Assembly (NCBI RefSeq): GCF_043641665.1
Contig: NC_092180.1
Coordinates: 6,503,891-6,567,890, forward strand
Source: Enoplosus armatus
Lineage: Eukaryota > Chordata > Actinopteri > Centrarchiformes > Enoplosidae
DNA length: 64,000 nt
Reading direction: 5' to 3'
Every line of letters begins with the position of its first letter. Position 1 is the first letter of the stretch. Both the position numbers and the translations under genes were made by a program. The notes beneath the pieces are model-generated. The model ran no database searches and was not told the DNA's origin. It saw nothing but the letters and a program-made list of their open reading frames with translations. Of this stretch, positions 25,201 through 39,528 are shown one piece after another.

Positions 25201-28200
25201 CGCTGAAACAGAACATAATGAAAAGAAGGAGATGAGGTGAATTTTACAACAATAGGGAATTCTGTCTCTTATATAGAAACCTTTGTGTCTTCGTCAACAA
25301 CATGCACGGGTCCAGATGACTGTCGTATTTTTTACTAAGTAACACAAAGTACACCAGAATAAAATTAATTTTCCCTTAAATATTTCTTGCAATGGAGAAC
25401 ACACACACACCCTTATGCCAGAATGCATTAGTACTGAAACACTGCAGGCTTTTAACGACACAGCTGCAGAGTTAAAGAAGTAAGGGGGTGTCAGAAACCA
25501 CATTACAGTGTGGGAAGTCTAATCTATTCGGGCCCAGCAGTGTGGGAGCCCCCCGTTTGTCTTTGAAAAATAGGACCCGCCACACCGGGCAACCAGTGAG
25601 AACGAGGCAGAGGAGAGCAAGGGTCTAGAAAATGAGGTTGTCTGCTTGATAAGTATGGGCTGTTACCTCTGTCCCAAATCCACTTTGCTCAGCAGTCATA
25701 AAAGGTTGGGGAGCCAAGCTTAAGGTGGTACCCTGATATGCTGAGTTGCTCTCTCCCTCCCCAGTTTCTCCCTTGTTGCTCTCAGATGAGACAGAACGGA
25801 GACATGGAGTTAGTGGCGTATTTCCCATCTTGAGTCAGTGCCGAAAGCATATTTCCAGATGTTACAGGGCTTACTGTCAGGGTGAGGTGTGTGTGAACTT
25901 CGGTAATGTGTTCACAGAATGTATGCCACATACACCGATATATATATATGTAGTTTTGCTTGAGGGTTTGCAACAACTCTGTCATGTCCTGAGTAACCAG
26001 TAAAAACTGGGGATGACTCACTTGTGCGTCACGTTTTCTATGAGGATACATTTCTGTTTCTGTACCAAACCGTACACTGTTAAGAATTCCTTCAGTAGAT
26101 TACACGGTCAGTCTCTAAAACGTTAGGTGTAATACCAGAGAAGGCAGTAAAGAGGAGTGGGTGAGGGTCTGCTCTCCACACAAAGACCCCCTGTTCTGTC
26201 CTATTCTACCCTTGGCTCAGCAGGAAGCCTCCTCCCTCATTGACCCACCGTCTGAGAGCAGCAATATTGACTACCCTCCTTATTGAGCCGCTCTTGAGAC
26301 AGAGCAGACCACTCTCAAAACCAGTCACATTTTCAACAACAGAGGCTCTTCTGTGGCTTGGACTTAGGGACACGGAAATCCCTGGACATCCTGAAAAGTA
26401 AACACACTTGATAGGCATTTACAACCACTGGAAATCGTAATTACACGTTAAAAGGCTAAAGCGTAATAAAGATTTACATTTTTGTCATCATGTAGGAATA
26501 CAATCTTCACACTCTTTGCTCTGTATTCCTGTTGTATAATGTGTCACTGGATCTCTCAGTTGTGAGACCTTTATAGAAGAAACGGTACACAAGTGTACAA
26601 AATCATTAACGATTTAATCAAAGATGAATGGAAACCTTCTACGCAGGTAAAGATGGAGGCGGGGGGAAGGCACTTTGTAATGAACCACAGTACTTCATTC
26701 ACCGAGCTGCTTCCTCTCTATTATTTCCATCTTTCCACTGTTTGTCCTTCCACCCTCGGCGTCAGGGTCGCTTTAATGACACTAATGGAAAAAGTTGTCT
26801 CTGCTTCCCTCCCACACTTTCCCCCTCTTTCTCTGCAGAATCCTTCATCTTCCCATCTCTCCAGACTCCCTTCTAAAGCCCATCTGTCACCAAAAAACAC
26901 CTCAGGGAAACAATGATTTTGAGACCAAATGTGGAGGGACTAGGAGTCTTTAATAGAACAGGAGAAGGAGCTGCAGCTTACTTGCTTTATTTGACGTGTA
27001 TCTATTTGGGGAAAGAAGGAAAGAGTGTCCTTTTCTAATCAAAGGACAAGCACAGAGGTCCCCTCAAGGATTCTATTATAATGTGGTTGTAAATTGAGGC
27101 GGATAGCTTTCATTTTGTTAAATTTAACATTTGGACACTTGAAATGAATCAAAGAAGTGAGGACTTGAGTGGAAACACCTATTTCATTACCAGGTAATAG
27201 AAAAGAAAGGAGAAGGGGGCACATTCATTAAGACAGATGAGTGTTTTCAATGCTATGAAAGACATTTATCTCTTAAAATTAGTCTTGAGAACTGTTCACA
27301 CATCTGAGAAATGACAAAATCCCACACTGGAAGGACAAACATATCAGGCCAACTGAAGGCAAAGAGTCTCAATGACAAACTGAAGTAAAGGAGTGATTGG
27401 ATGACAGAAAAAAGCTCGAGTTAGTTCGAGTTAGTGTGGCCACTCAAGTCTTCTTCTGAGACTTGATGCCAGGAACAATGCCTGAGGGAGGTAGCTGTGA
27501 TTTGGGATACCACAACCCACCAATTCTGGTATTCTCAGCGTTCCCCACAGCAGTTGATGAAATGAAGGGTTGAGGCCAAGCCATAAAGGGATGGACAAAA
27601 TGATTGGGGCGCCTAGCGCACACTGGCTGTCCTGCGCTGGCTCCCGCTCAACTGGCAGATTAAAAGAGGAAAGGATCCAATTTTTTCAGCTCACAGTTCT
27701 GTCATCCTGTCTGCTCGCTGCCATTGTAAAACTCTGGAGGCCCGGAGAAAACATGACAGGGTCACAGGCGGGGCTGAGTCACTGCAACAACTTCAGCTTC
27801 TCTGAATACTGCCAGAAAATGCCATTCTAATACAAATGTCAGTCTCTCTTTAATCAGATGAAGAAATAGATCCTGCTCAAATGATTTGCTGGTTAATAGG
27901 ATTAGCAAATGCTTTGAGTGCAAGAGTCCGGCAAAATGAACACATTTAAACAACCATGTCCAATGTGAGGAGAAGTGCAGGGATTTTTATTCTGACTCTA
28001 TGTTATGTCATTGCACTCTTTCTATTTAGTAATAACAGTAATTAATGCGCACCTAATCCCTCTTTCCCAATAGCCTCACACACTGACCCCTGTTTCCTGC
28101 TTTGCAATGAGAGGGTCAAGCTCAATCCAAGACCACCTTGGAGACAGGACTCTTGCTGTAGCCCCTACCAGGGTTCCACTTAAAACCAGTGACAAAACTA

Positions 28201-31200
28201 AAACTGTTAACAATAAACCGGTCAGTGTGTAAGCTATTTTTGACTGCTGTCCAGACTAAAAAAGCAATCTGAAGGAATGGACTTAACTATGAATGGAAAA
28301 ATTGATAGCTTAAAGCACTGTAAAAATAAGTGTTAATTGAAGCACTTGGTTAACTGAGAGCACAGCTCCAACATCACTGGGCTGAGCTTTAGAAGAACAC
28401 ACAGCGCCCTACAAATCTAGCCCAAACTAATTTTTTTAGTTGTATTTTTAGTTGTAAGGTCAAAAAGCCACAACTAAAGATTACAATTAGAGGGATTTGT
28501 TTGGCTTTTGTTGAACTGTACCACCTTTCTTTCTTAGTCAAACTCATAGATTCCTTTTTTATGTCTCTGCATGCAGTTCGAATAGCATGCTGAATGTTGA
28601 GCAGACAAATGGCTTCTCTGGAAAGTAGGGAAATAGCCCTCCAATGCTCAGTGATTTATACTGTGCACTCATCAGCGTGGCATTCATTTTTCGTTTACAA
28701 CAATTACATTTGGAACTAATGTTTCTGAAATATGCATATTTGTATTCCTCTGCCATGGCTGTGCATGTAAACAGGATACACATGTAATCAAAATATATTC
28801 TTAATAATGAAATGAGTTCACAAACACATAACTCTTAATTAAACTTGTTCCAACTGACGTCTCGTAAATGGGCTAGGCTAGGCTACTATTACTATTCAAA
28901 ATACCATTAAAACTGCAGTAATGTATGCATTTATCCTACTGGGTGAACAGGAAAAATGGTACCATAACCCCAAAAGCAAGCATCTATCTACTGTATGCAA
29001 TACATCAAATTAAAAAAAATTTAAATTAAAATGTTACCAAATTATAAATCCACTGCTGTAGAAAAGCCCTCTTATCATGGGAGACATTAATGCCGATGTA
29101 AATAAATAAATAAATAAAATGGACAAAATTCATAAATAAAGAAAGTGAAGGCCACCAAAATGTGTCGAATGATAACGCTCATCATGGAAGGAAAAATGAC
29201 ACCGGTTAGTATACTTCATTATTTTGAGTATGACTGTATATAAATACATGGATACACCAAAACAGGGAAAATAACACGTGAAGAATGAAATGCAAGACAG
29301 AGCATCCAACAGATGAGTGTGTCTAACAGGGAGACAGAGATCCAGGAGGGATTGGGTAGACGGGGAAACCTCTCTCACCTCCCCTGGTTGTGATAATTAA
29401 CCAGCACTGATTGAGGCTCCAATTCCCCCTCTTATCAGCCTCCCCATGGGCCCACGTTGAAGGATTGGCCCGCTGAGACGACAGTAACACAGACGGTCAT
29501 ACTGTGAGAGCTGGTTTAGAGATGGTGCGTGGGTACAGTGTGAGAAAACGTCAAAAACACCGCCTCACAGTGAATAATTGGAAAACAACGTAGCCAGAAA
29601 CAGCATGTTTCTTGGGCTAAATGGGTACCCACCGAGCAGTCAGACTAAAGGTTAAAACCATCACTTAATGTCAGTATTTGAGAATTTGGCTAACCTTGTC
29701 TGGTTGTTGGAGAAAGCCTACTAAAAATCTCACTATAGCAGTAGATGCCATTATCTGCTGTTTCTGAGTAAAATGCTCTTAAAATTGAACTCTCAAACAA
29801 ACTATCAGGTGCTGAGACAAACTATGCACTTAAAGTACTGCTAGGAAACAACACACGACACTGTCCCTTGTGGGTTTTAAAAACTCTGATGTGACACTTT
29901 ATTAGGAGGGGAGGAAATACACATCTCCTTTTGACCCACAAGACATGAAAGCATCATAGAAATAAAACATAATATGGGGGCTGAATCATTTTCAAAGAGA
30001 GCACTGCCTGGTGTGTTCAACGAAGAGAGAGCTAGTATATGAAATATCAGTCGTATATAAAAATGTGATAACTAACACTAATATATTGGAAAAATGCCCA
30101 AATCCACTGTTGACCTTGTGACTTTAGAAGTGTTCAGTTAGCTCTGCCATGCACGGATGAGTTATCTGATGCAGTCGTAAAATCAGCAAGCAGTGGGCAA
30201 ACATGGCCAGGAAGTAGTCGACGTGCTGGGCAGATTGAGCCGAGTTCCTCATTTCTCCATGAACAACAACAGATGAGATAGTCATCTGAGACAGGAAAGC
30301 ACATTCGTCTTGCCACCCACCAGCTCCACCCCGTCCCCACTAAACCTGATACTAAAGAAAATCATGCGGCTGTAATGAGATATCCTATAGATTTTTTAAT
30401 GAAACACAATATTGCATTCTCTTGCCCCTGGTTTTTTGCTATCACACTCACTCACACAAACACATGCACACAAAGAGAGGGAAAAAAATCAATATAATCC
30501 AGTATGCCTTGCAAAGTCAAACATCCAGCAATTTATCAGCCTTGGATTTCAAAGTCTGGGACTTTTCCTATTTCGTCCTTGACTGCTGTCATTTTGTCAT
30601 TTTTGTGCTTTTTGTAATCGAAGGAAAGAGGAAAGAATTGAAAGGGGTGCATACAGTACACTTTCCCACACAGGGTGGTAACAGTTAAGTGTTTGTTATG
30701 AAGAGCTGGGAACAAAAGTGCAGCGCACATTGGACATCGGACACAAGTCTACCAGAGGTCACATCCAGCCATTTAGCTGATCACAGTGTCTGGCTCAGGC
30801 TCCTTTGAGCGATCAAGTGTGGCCAATCTGCCTCTGATAAGCTTGCTGCCAATTACCAGCCCCAGAAACAAAAACATTTCAAACTATCTCAATTTCTCCC
30901 CTTGTTAAGATAAGCATCTGCATGCAAATTCTGCTAATTACGACAAGGAAGCTGAGTCACAGTCGCCCCTTTTCAAATTCCCAAAGAACATTTACATACT
31001 ATTACACTGGCCAATTATTAGCATATATGACAATTATTTTCCACTGAAAATGTAAATAAAGAAAAATCCCCCAAAGTCTTGACATGGTCACCAATTTGTA
31101 TCCGCTCCCTCACACATGACATGAGGAGTTTCCTTCTGTACAATAATCCCATCAATCTGCCTTGAACCTAGCACACAATGCCTATTCTTAAAAACAGACT

Positions 31201-34200
31201 TGTATAAGCAGTATATATATGCAGGACTTCTCATACTTTGCTCTGTTTTGTTCTTTTCAGAGTGAGTTGTTTGTGGCTTCAAAGTGGTTGGCAAGGAGGT
31301 GCTGTTAGTGGGCTGCTGATAAAAGAGCAGCCAGTCGCTGCATGTTCACAGCGATTTGGAGGAAACCATTTAACACTGGAGCACAGGAGAGATCAAAGCC
31401 TTCAAGCCAACACTGAGGGAGACTCAATTCCTATTTTACTCGAAACCGGATGTAAAGACTTAAAATAACTCTGGACAAAATATCCAGGGTAACTTGGAGA
31501 AGCAGGGGGTTCAGGAGGGAACGCTATCTGAAGACAGTACAGTAATAATGGAGGAGTTAAGTGTGGTTACAGGGGTTAAGTGTTTGCACCAGGGGCATAG
31601 TTAGATTACAAGAAGAACAGGCTGTGTGAGGCATAAAGGGAGGTCTCTTAGATATTATTACTGTAGTGTACAAGACTGTCAAGTTCCCTTTGAAGTCATG
31701 AAAGCATCTTTTTTTTTTTTTATTTGTAACTAGAGTGTCCTCGCATCACCTCCCACTTCCAGCCTGCAGACATGTGCCAATTCCCTGGTCAGTCCACAGA
31801 TATTTCAGTTGTCAAACATAAATACCTTTAAACCACAACAAACAAATTACGTCCCAAAGCTTGTGTTGACCAGACATCAAAATTGACTAAAACACATACC
31901 CTGTACTTGCCATGTTCACTTTGTTTCCAAATTAGAGTTGAAATCCTCACGTGATCTCTTTTTCTGTTCATGTTTCCTGTCAATTGTCCAATACATAACA
32001 AAGCAGAAAAGGCTATTAAACATCAATTTGTGCGAGAATATTTTCTACTCACTGCATTAAGTGCAGAGAAGACACCTGGTCTCTGTCCAACCACAGACCA
32101 GATGTACCAATATTTGTAATGTGTTCAGAAACTACCTTTTGAAACCGAAGGGCTGACCCAGGCTAAGCTTTAAGAGCAGAATGATTTGCAGGGAGGTATT
32201 TGTGCTGATGCTATCTGTTGATCTTCTCCTTCCTCCTTTCACTCTCATTCCTTTGGGACCGCCTGCTGTTAACATTCATTTTCATACACCTCGTCCGCTT
32301 CTGTTCAACCATTTAACTTCTTTGTCTGCACCTTTGTTCCACTGCCACCAGCTTTTCTCTTCTGCTGCGCTCCACCACTGAGTGTGAGGCCTGGGCCTGG
32401 TCTCTAAGGGTGTAAGTTCAACAAAAGAGCTCGGAGGATGTTGTGGCGCTGGTGGCATGAATGGGAGGATAAGTATGGAATAAATATCACCCATTAACAA
32501 AGCTTCGCATCACCACACATCCTCACAAAAACTGCATTCTTGGTCACAGAGACTGATTTTGACATAAACGCATGCATGTGACCTGTGTTGATACCCATTT
32601 TACACTGCAGCATGAAAGGGCCTTTCTTTCTTTTTCCTGCCCAACATAGGCTGAACACTCATTACGGAGTGAGCTTATCTCTGCTCTCAGTCCTGGCGGC
32701 TCAGACGGCAGGAGCTAACCCAGGCTCTTGTGGATGCTAATGCGGATCATATTGCAGGTGAGGAAGAGGCGCAGTGATGTGGCAACAAGACAGAGTAATG
32801 GTTTTTTTTGTTGTGCAGTCAAGACATAAGGAAAAAATCCAGCAGGACACAGCAAGGTGAATGTCACTCACTGTGACACTGAGAAGAAGAGAAAAAAAAT
32901 GCTTCATTTGTTTACAGAGAGAATTATGGCTATGTGGCCTCAATCAGTCTGGCTTAGATAAGAGCTGAATGAAAAAAGTGCCTTCTGTCCCAGCAGCCAC
33001 AAAAGGACGGAGTGACTCAGTCACAGTATCATTTCTCCCTGTCCAATCATTTTCCCAACAATATCACAGTATACAATATATTGTGCGTGTTCATTCTTAA
33101 GCCTGCACTATCTACGTTCACAGACAAAATGTTTTTGATGACATGATATTAAAAAAAGATAAAAGCAGGAATTGAATTCAGCTGAAAATGTCACCTTGTT
33201 CTTTTAGCTAACAGACACTGACTGACTGTCTTAGGGGAGTTCTGAGGTCTAAATCAAAAGACAGTTGTTGCAACTTTGGAAATATGAATTAGTTTATTCA
33301 GGCGGTCAATGTTGATTTGAGAAGTAAACACTGGTTTTGCCAAAGAAAAAAGGTTCACTAACTGTAACTGCCTTACATCTATTTATAGAAGACTTCTGAA
33401 TGAAAGCAACAGCAAGACATTACTTGTTTCCTCGGTGGTGGCTCATTTGTCTGCAGCAATTATACCATATTATCAGAATCAATTTGGCACTCAGATGACA
33501 AAACAGTGCTATCTGTGCAATTGCTGGTGCTTCTCAGCGTCATCAAGTTAGATAGATGAATCCCATTTCCTGTACACTGACGGATTGTATCTTAGCTCCA
33601 CTGTGTGATGTGATGTGCGTGTGTGTGCTTTTAACCAACCACAAAGCAAGAGATTTAGCCCATCAAAGGGAGCCCCCCCCCCCTCACCCTCCCACCTTTC
33701 TGTCTGCATCTATCTGTCCCTCTGACAATAAAAACACAGGAAGCAGAGACCATGAGCACTTGACACAGACTTGTCCTGTGGCAGATTTAATCAGAGCGCA
33801 GCTGAAATTCCCTCTTATATGTCAGCCAAGGTGTGTAAACAGTCAGCCACTGAGCATGCCCGGCTTGTCTGCAGGTGTTTACAGTATATCATAAGCAGAC
33901 GTAATCTCCCTTCCAGAGCAATCTGGTCCGAGTTACCCCGCACCAGTCCTCTGCACTACCAGTAAGGCTTGGGTGAAGTTTCATCACTATTGGCTCAAAT
34001 GTGGCAGGCAAATCTGCTTACTGGTCTACATATTAAGCTCTCTTATCAATCTTATCAGTGAGGCTTGTATCAAAGGAGCATCAATAAAAGATGAGAGGAT
34101 TATGTATTTAATATGCTACATATAGCTTAGCGGTCATAAATAATTCACTGGAGAGGTATTGGATAGAGGCTGTGTATCGCTGAAGCAACACTTTTCTGTC

Positions 34201-34433
34201 ATGTTGAGGCTCACTTGACACGCTCCTCCTAAATGAAAACTGCACACTGATATCAGTTGTGAGAACTTTATCAAGAACAGACTTTGAAGTTATGATGAAT
34301 TGTGTGTGTTCAGCTACAGGTATTGACCCACTCAGCACTCACAAGCTACAAACGCATCCCTCCCCCAAACGACAGTGTTTCTCAATGATTTCTTCCCTAC
34401 AGTCCTGATGTATAATGAGGTATGTTTCTGTAA
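22241..34433. other. Intronic, no gene seen
   Basis: About 12 kb of unique-looking sequence without long microsatellites or recognisable transposons. Small features are a purine-rich patch at 23340-23405, (TAAA)5 at 29100-29119, and C- and T-runs near 33668 and 31711. All open frames are short and lack domains. Confidence 0.5.
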
Positions 34434-34450
34434 GTGTGTGTGTGTGTGTG
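34434..34450. repeat. (GT)n microsatellite, short
   Basis: About 8 GT units starting the microsatellite cluster of this intron. Confidence 0.85.
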
Positions 34451-34679
34451 TCTGTCTGCTTGTGTATCCAGGTCTCCTCCAAGCCAAGCTGTTGAGTAAA
34501 TAAGTGGCTGAGTGGCAGCAACTGATGAGCAGTAATGATTTGTGTGCAGTGCAGTCTTTCCCCCTGAGGGTTTCATGCACACCCCACCAACCCACCCAAA
34601 CACCACACCAAGGCGAGAGCTGCAACCAGAGGGACACTCTAGCCCTGAACCCTCTAATCCTCGACATAAGAATAAGGCC

Positions 34680-34681
<2 letters not shown>

Positions 34682-34727
<46 letters not shown>

Positions 34728-34734
34728 TGTGTCT

Positions 34735-34764
<30 letters not shown>
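34682..34764. repeat. Long compound (TG)n microsatellite
   Basis: About 83 bp of alternating TG, interrupted three times by a CTGTGT-type unit. Alternating purine-pyrimidine of this length can adopt Z-DNA. Overlapping open frames (Cys-Val or His-Thr runs) are artefacts of the repeat. Confidence 0.95.
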
Positions 34765-34765
<1 letters not shown>

Positions 34766-37700
34766 CGCATGTGGTTGTGTGTTTTTCATGGAGCATGCAG
34801 CAGCACCCCATGAATGTATAAATACACAAGTAGCTGCTGTAGCTGCTGTATATGCTAGGCTGACAAAGGTTAAATAGAGAACACATCTGCTGGGACATAT
34901 TTGTTTCAGTCATGCGGATTAGTCATTAGCAACAACGACCAGCACAGATAAACTGTAAATTACACTAAACGACATAAATTGCATCTATAATAATGTTAAA
35001 TTTAGGGGAAGGTTCATCTGCAGCTGATGGAACCATGAAGGCTTCACAGCAACAGCAAACAGAGGGAGTCAATTTACATCCAGACTGCAGTCACTTCCAG
35101 CCTAATCTTTCCTGATCAAACAATTTACCTTCTTCGCCGCCTGGAAGACGCGATGCTACAGTACGTGAGACTTTAAGCTCTAGGAAAACAAAAATACTAT
35201 TAGTCACCACAAATAGTTTTCATATTTAATAGCCTCTCTCAACCAGAGTGCCTCTCGCTGGGTTCCCTTGTCCGCTCCATCACGTCTGAGTGTTTGGTTA
35301 AATTATTAATGTTGCCCTTGCCGGCTGCAGGTTGGCCAAAAGGCAGAGCGGTAGTATGAAGTGCGCAGAGGCCACTTCAGCCCTTGTTTACATGCTTGTG
35401 GGGATTGTGATTGAGTGTTCACCTGCTAATCGCCCACAGTGATGTCAGTTGTGCTGACATGGTTGCTATGGATTTACTTGTATACCCAAAGCATTTAATA
35501 TACATACGTGTGCTGTATATAAACACAATACAGGCGTAAATCCACATGTGGCATGTATCCAAGTGGATTGGAAATTCATGGCTGTGGCTTGCAAAGGTTC
35601 TGCGAATAAACAAAGTACTGCAGGAAAGCTGGAGGTGCACGTGCTGAGACCAGCTGTGGTGCAGCGATACGGGGAGCGGTCTGCCCATTGGAATTAGCTC
35701 AGAACATAGAGCATAATTATCTTCACAGGCAGGTAACAGCTCCACTCTGTGCTGCTGGTTTAGGCTACTCAGACAAATGTAAACAAAAAGAAAAAAGCTA
35801 ATATAACGGGAAGTGGTTTAGGAAGAAAATATTTGAGAGTAAGGAGCTGTCCACTGATCCTCCCCAGCACATCTTTATTACCATCTAGGTTTCGGTGGCT
35901 TCACTGGGTCAAACTAGGTCAGTCCTTTACATAAAAATGTATCTATATTCTCTGAATTTCCCACAGACTGACAACTCATCTCCTCTAAGTTCAAAATTAC
36001 ATCTTCAAGGAGTAATGGTTAGTTTTTAGGCATCCGTGTTGTACTGAGGCTACGATTCAGGCCATTCAATCACTACAAAGAAAAAAGGGGGGGGCACGGA
36101 CATTTGCATTGAGTTGCAACAAGAGTTATGCGTCGTCCTCTTTGAGCAGGCGAGAGCTCCATGGTGCACACAAAGACAAAAGTGGATGTCAGGGCAGTGG
36201 AAAAGGGGATTTTAATGGCTTCATTTGACTCCTGACAGGACTCTGGGTTGACTCCAAATGCCTGCCTTTGATGGGTGGTAGAGATCCAGGGGGCACCTTT
36301 GTTCAAGCGCTTAGGCTCTGGCACGTTAGAGAAAAGTGAAACTATGAGAGTAATTTGGCAAAGAAGTCTGTGTGTGTGCTGTGTGTAAGTGTTGTAAGAT
36401 GGGGAGGGTGGGGGCACGGGGACTACTTTTATCCACATCCATTTGGTTTCCTGTCATGAGCACAGACAGCACAAAGGACTAATAGAAGACTTGCTCTGAC
36501 GGGGGATTATGGTAATAGGAAACTAGGCAAAACGGAGCAAAGCTAACTGACGTTGCAGTTACCCTGAACACAACTCGATTAACAGAATGCAGAAAAATTG
36601 TAAACCTGCAAAAATAAAAAGACAAATATTCACAAACATCACCTGCAGGCATGGAGTACTTGTTTTCAGTTTCCTACTCTTTTCGACTGCCTTAGAGCAT
36701 GCCACATTTTCTGTCATATGAACCTGTTTGTACATGCCTCTGGGACTGGGATAATTAGCTCTGACGCTCAATCTATTTTAGGGACGAGTCAAAGCGCTGG
36801 CAACTGTGCATCATCACTGCTTAATACTGTACATGAAAGGCTTGAATGAATGATGAATCCATCCATTAGCATGGGGCTTCTGGAGTGTTACAAGACGCCT
36901 GGGCTCTGTTTTCTCCTTTTCTTTCTACGTTTGAGGGGAGGGAGGAGGAGCGGCTGTCGTGTTGAAAGGCAGGGGTGATAATTGGCCCTGGCTCTTTTGA
37001 TGTGCAGACAACGCCATAATCCGTCCTAATCATATTAAAAGGGACCCTGCTTGGCCAGTGAGGGCCATCCAGCTATAGCCAAGATATAGGTAATACTCCT
37101 TGGCTTCAATCTGAACATGTAACAAGAAGCAACACGCTGTCCTTCTAATTGGCTGTGATTAAGAAGATTGCTCCTCCATTCTGGCTCTTGGTGGCCTTTA
37201 ATGTCCACATTACCCACAGGTGTACTGTATTCATGTCTGACATCATCCTACTGTTAACCTCCCAGCATTTATCTTTGTATTCGGGCAAGAACAGATAATC
37301 AAAGGAAGGACATCAATCCTAAAGGTGAAAGGCTTGATGAAAAGGTTCAAAAGAGATCTTAGAAGTGTACAGCTTGTCATGTCAGCATGAGGACAAAGGA
37401 CAGAGACTGAGAATGAGGCAGTCTGGGACCATGTGCCCACACCCTGGGGGCCCAGCCAATGATCTCACTGTCCTGGGAGGGCAATATGGCATTTCCTGCC
37501 CGCACCCTGGAGCTAGGCACTGGGCAAACCATAGGATGTGTTGTGGGCATATGGCAGTAGTATTCTCTGTTTAGCATGCTCAGGATTTCCCTATTGATTT
37601 TCACAGCAGCAAAGCTTTCAAATTAGTCGTTCGTCCCATTTTCTCTGAGAGCAAATTACCACTTGCAATTATGTTTCATCAGCTCACAGGGGGGGAGAAA

Positions 37701-37896
37701 CATCTAACTGGCTTGATACAAGTAGTTAGTAGGCATGTCATGTAAATTAATTTGGACACCTGGAAGGGATTTAGACACTGCTTTATCAGCTGTTTAAAAA
37801 CTGAAACTGTACATTATGTCAACTATAAAATGCTTGTCTTTCAAAATACAGTTGTAAGTTTTGTCAAAATTGGGTACAGAAGCTGGCTGCCTGCCT

Positions 37897-37898
<2 letters not shown>
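34765..37898. other. Intronic, no gene seen
   Basis: Unique-looking sequence. A GC-richer patch at 37430-37550 contains two loosely similar GCCC(A/G)CACCCTGG units about 70 bp apart. Nothing coding is recognised. Confidence 0.45.

Positions 37899-37928
<30 letters not shown>
37899..37928. repeat. (GT)15 microsatellite
   Basis: Thirty uninterrupted bases of GT. Confidence 0.93.
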
Positions 37929-37929
<1 letters not shown>

Positions 37930-38289
37930 TACGAGGAATACTACTGTACAAGGCTCAGGCACAGTGGTGTTAATCCCTCAGCAGCACAAGCATGTCCCTT
38001 TACAGTGAAGCATGAAAACAAACACACACACACAGGCACTGCTAGTCAATGCATTCTTATAGTGAGAAACGGCTGCTCTCGACCACGTATATTACATATG
38101 CTGTCACAGACAATCAAGCAGCAAAGTCTATGCTTCCTCTATGTTCTTTATTCTGAGATAGGCACAGTGCAGACACATACACAGCCTTCGTAAAATACAG
38201 ACTTCATGTCTTGACATCTTTTTCTTCCAGCAGCTCTTTTCACCAACAAACATTTATACTGTCAGTGGAATGACTGTTAGAGTCTGGTC

Positions 38290-38340
38290 GCTCTCTCTCT
38301 CTCTGTCTGTCTGTCTCTCTGTCTCTCTCTGTCTGTCTGA
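38290..38340. repeat. Imperfect (CT)/(CTGT)n tract
   Basis: A mixture of CT and CTGT units over about 50 bp. Confidence 0.85.
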
Positions 38341-38509
38341 TCCTATGCAACATGTTACTAGCAGTGTGTGATTGCTGTTCAAGGGTTTGGTGTGTGGTTG
38401 AGCACCTGGCTTCATACTCCAATCAGCATCACAACAGAGCTGCTAAAAATACCCCTTTTGCTTAATCTGAAGGGATAAAAAAAACCAAAAGTGTATTACG
38501 AGGAGACAT

Positions 38510-38527
38510 TTATATATATATATATAA
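38510..38527. repeat. Short (TA)n tract
   Basis: Eight TA units followed by AAATAA. Confidence 0.85.
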
Positions 38528-39017
38528 ATAATTTAACAGCAAATTTGATTACTTACCCACTTGCCCATAAATACACTATACGGTTTACTGTTTGGCTCTG
38601 ATTCAGCCAAAAGGCTGATCTGACAAGCAATGTACCAGATATAGTCAACTTCAATCAGATATCATATTTATTTACATTAAATGCTGTAAAAAGATGCTAG
38701 TCTTCCGATCACAGTAATTCCCTGTTTGGCTGACAAACAAATGAATACATGCAGTTTTTCTAGCTCACCAAGTATAGGTTTTTAATTCAATGATGGAAAA
38801 TAGATTAAATTTGTTATGATAATCAGGATTTATAAAATAATGCTACTAATTATGAGATTTTAATTAATTAAGAGACAACATTTTAATTACACAAAGATTA
38901 GCTTTTAATTCGCATGGGCATTGTCTTGCATTTGGCATTGCATTTCTTTTGAATCAACTACTGCGACCACTTTGACGTGATCCCCAACGTAATCTTCCAA
39001 TCACACGCCGTTTATAA

Positions 39018-39018
<1 letters not shown>

Positions 39019-39051
<33 letters not shown>
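39019..39051. repeat. (TG)16 microsatellite
   Basis: About 33 uninterrupted bases of TG, directly before the GC-richer block that contains the X-box-like motif. Confidence 0.93.
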
Positions 39052-39053
<2 letters not shown>

Positions 39054-39089
39054 CTCAGAAGAGGAGGAGGATGGGGGGGGTGGTGCTCT

Positions 39090-39420
39090 GGCATTGTTGT
39101 AGGAATCAAATAGCGTTGCCATGGCGACCCTCTGGCAGTGGCAGCCTCTTTGCAGTAACCAGAGAGTAAAGACCCCTAGGGACCCCCTCACCTCCCTCCC
39201 CTCACCCCTCTAGCCTCCGGCACGTTTGTGGAGGGGTCGCAGGGATCCAACTGGGGGTGTCTGGCATTGGTGAAGGGGGTGTCCTTTGAACAGACATGCA
39301 CAAGCGACCAATAGACCCTCTGTCCACTTGAAAGCCCTCGTCATCTCAAAAAACGAGTTTCAATTTTCATCTCCGAGTTTGCTTTCAAACACCAGCGTCC
39401 AACACAATGAGCCAAAACAA
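39090..39420. promoter_or_regulatory. Possible cis-regulatory block with a strong X-box-like motif
   Basis: A GC-rich, repeat-poor block flanked by a (TG)n tract at 39019-39051 and a (CA)n tract at 39529-39595. It contains the near-perfect X-box at 39115, then pyrimidine-rich and CpG-containing text (CTCCGGCACGTTTGTGGAGG). Enhancer identity is inferred from composition and motif only. Confidence 0.25.
39115..39128. promoter_or_regulatory. RFX X-box-like motif (13 of 14)
   Basis: GTTGCCATGGCGAC differs at one base from the palindromic RFX site GTTGCCATGGCAAC. RFX factors drive ciliary and neural programmes. Occupancy here is inference. Confidence 0.42.
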
Positions 39421-39524
39421 GAGCTGGAGCCTGTTGATAGACATTTGGAGAGCTAGAGGACGGAGGGAGGGAGGGAGGAGCCACTCTGACTGCTTGAGCG
39501 CAAAATAACTAGTGTATGTGTGCA

Positions 39525-39528
<4 letters not shown>

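Noticed and set aside
34332..34913. Minus-strand open frame of 193 codons
   Set aside because: It is kept open by the (CA)n array, which translates as His-Thr or Gln-Thr runs in any frame. The same artefact explains frames at 39385-39805 and 52112-52567.
37430..37550. Two similar GCCC(A/G)CACCCTGG units about 70 bp apart, as a possible minisatellite
   Set aside because: Similarity covers only about 13 bases, with unrelated flanks.
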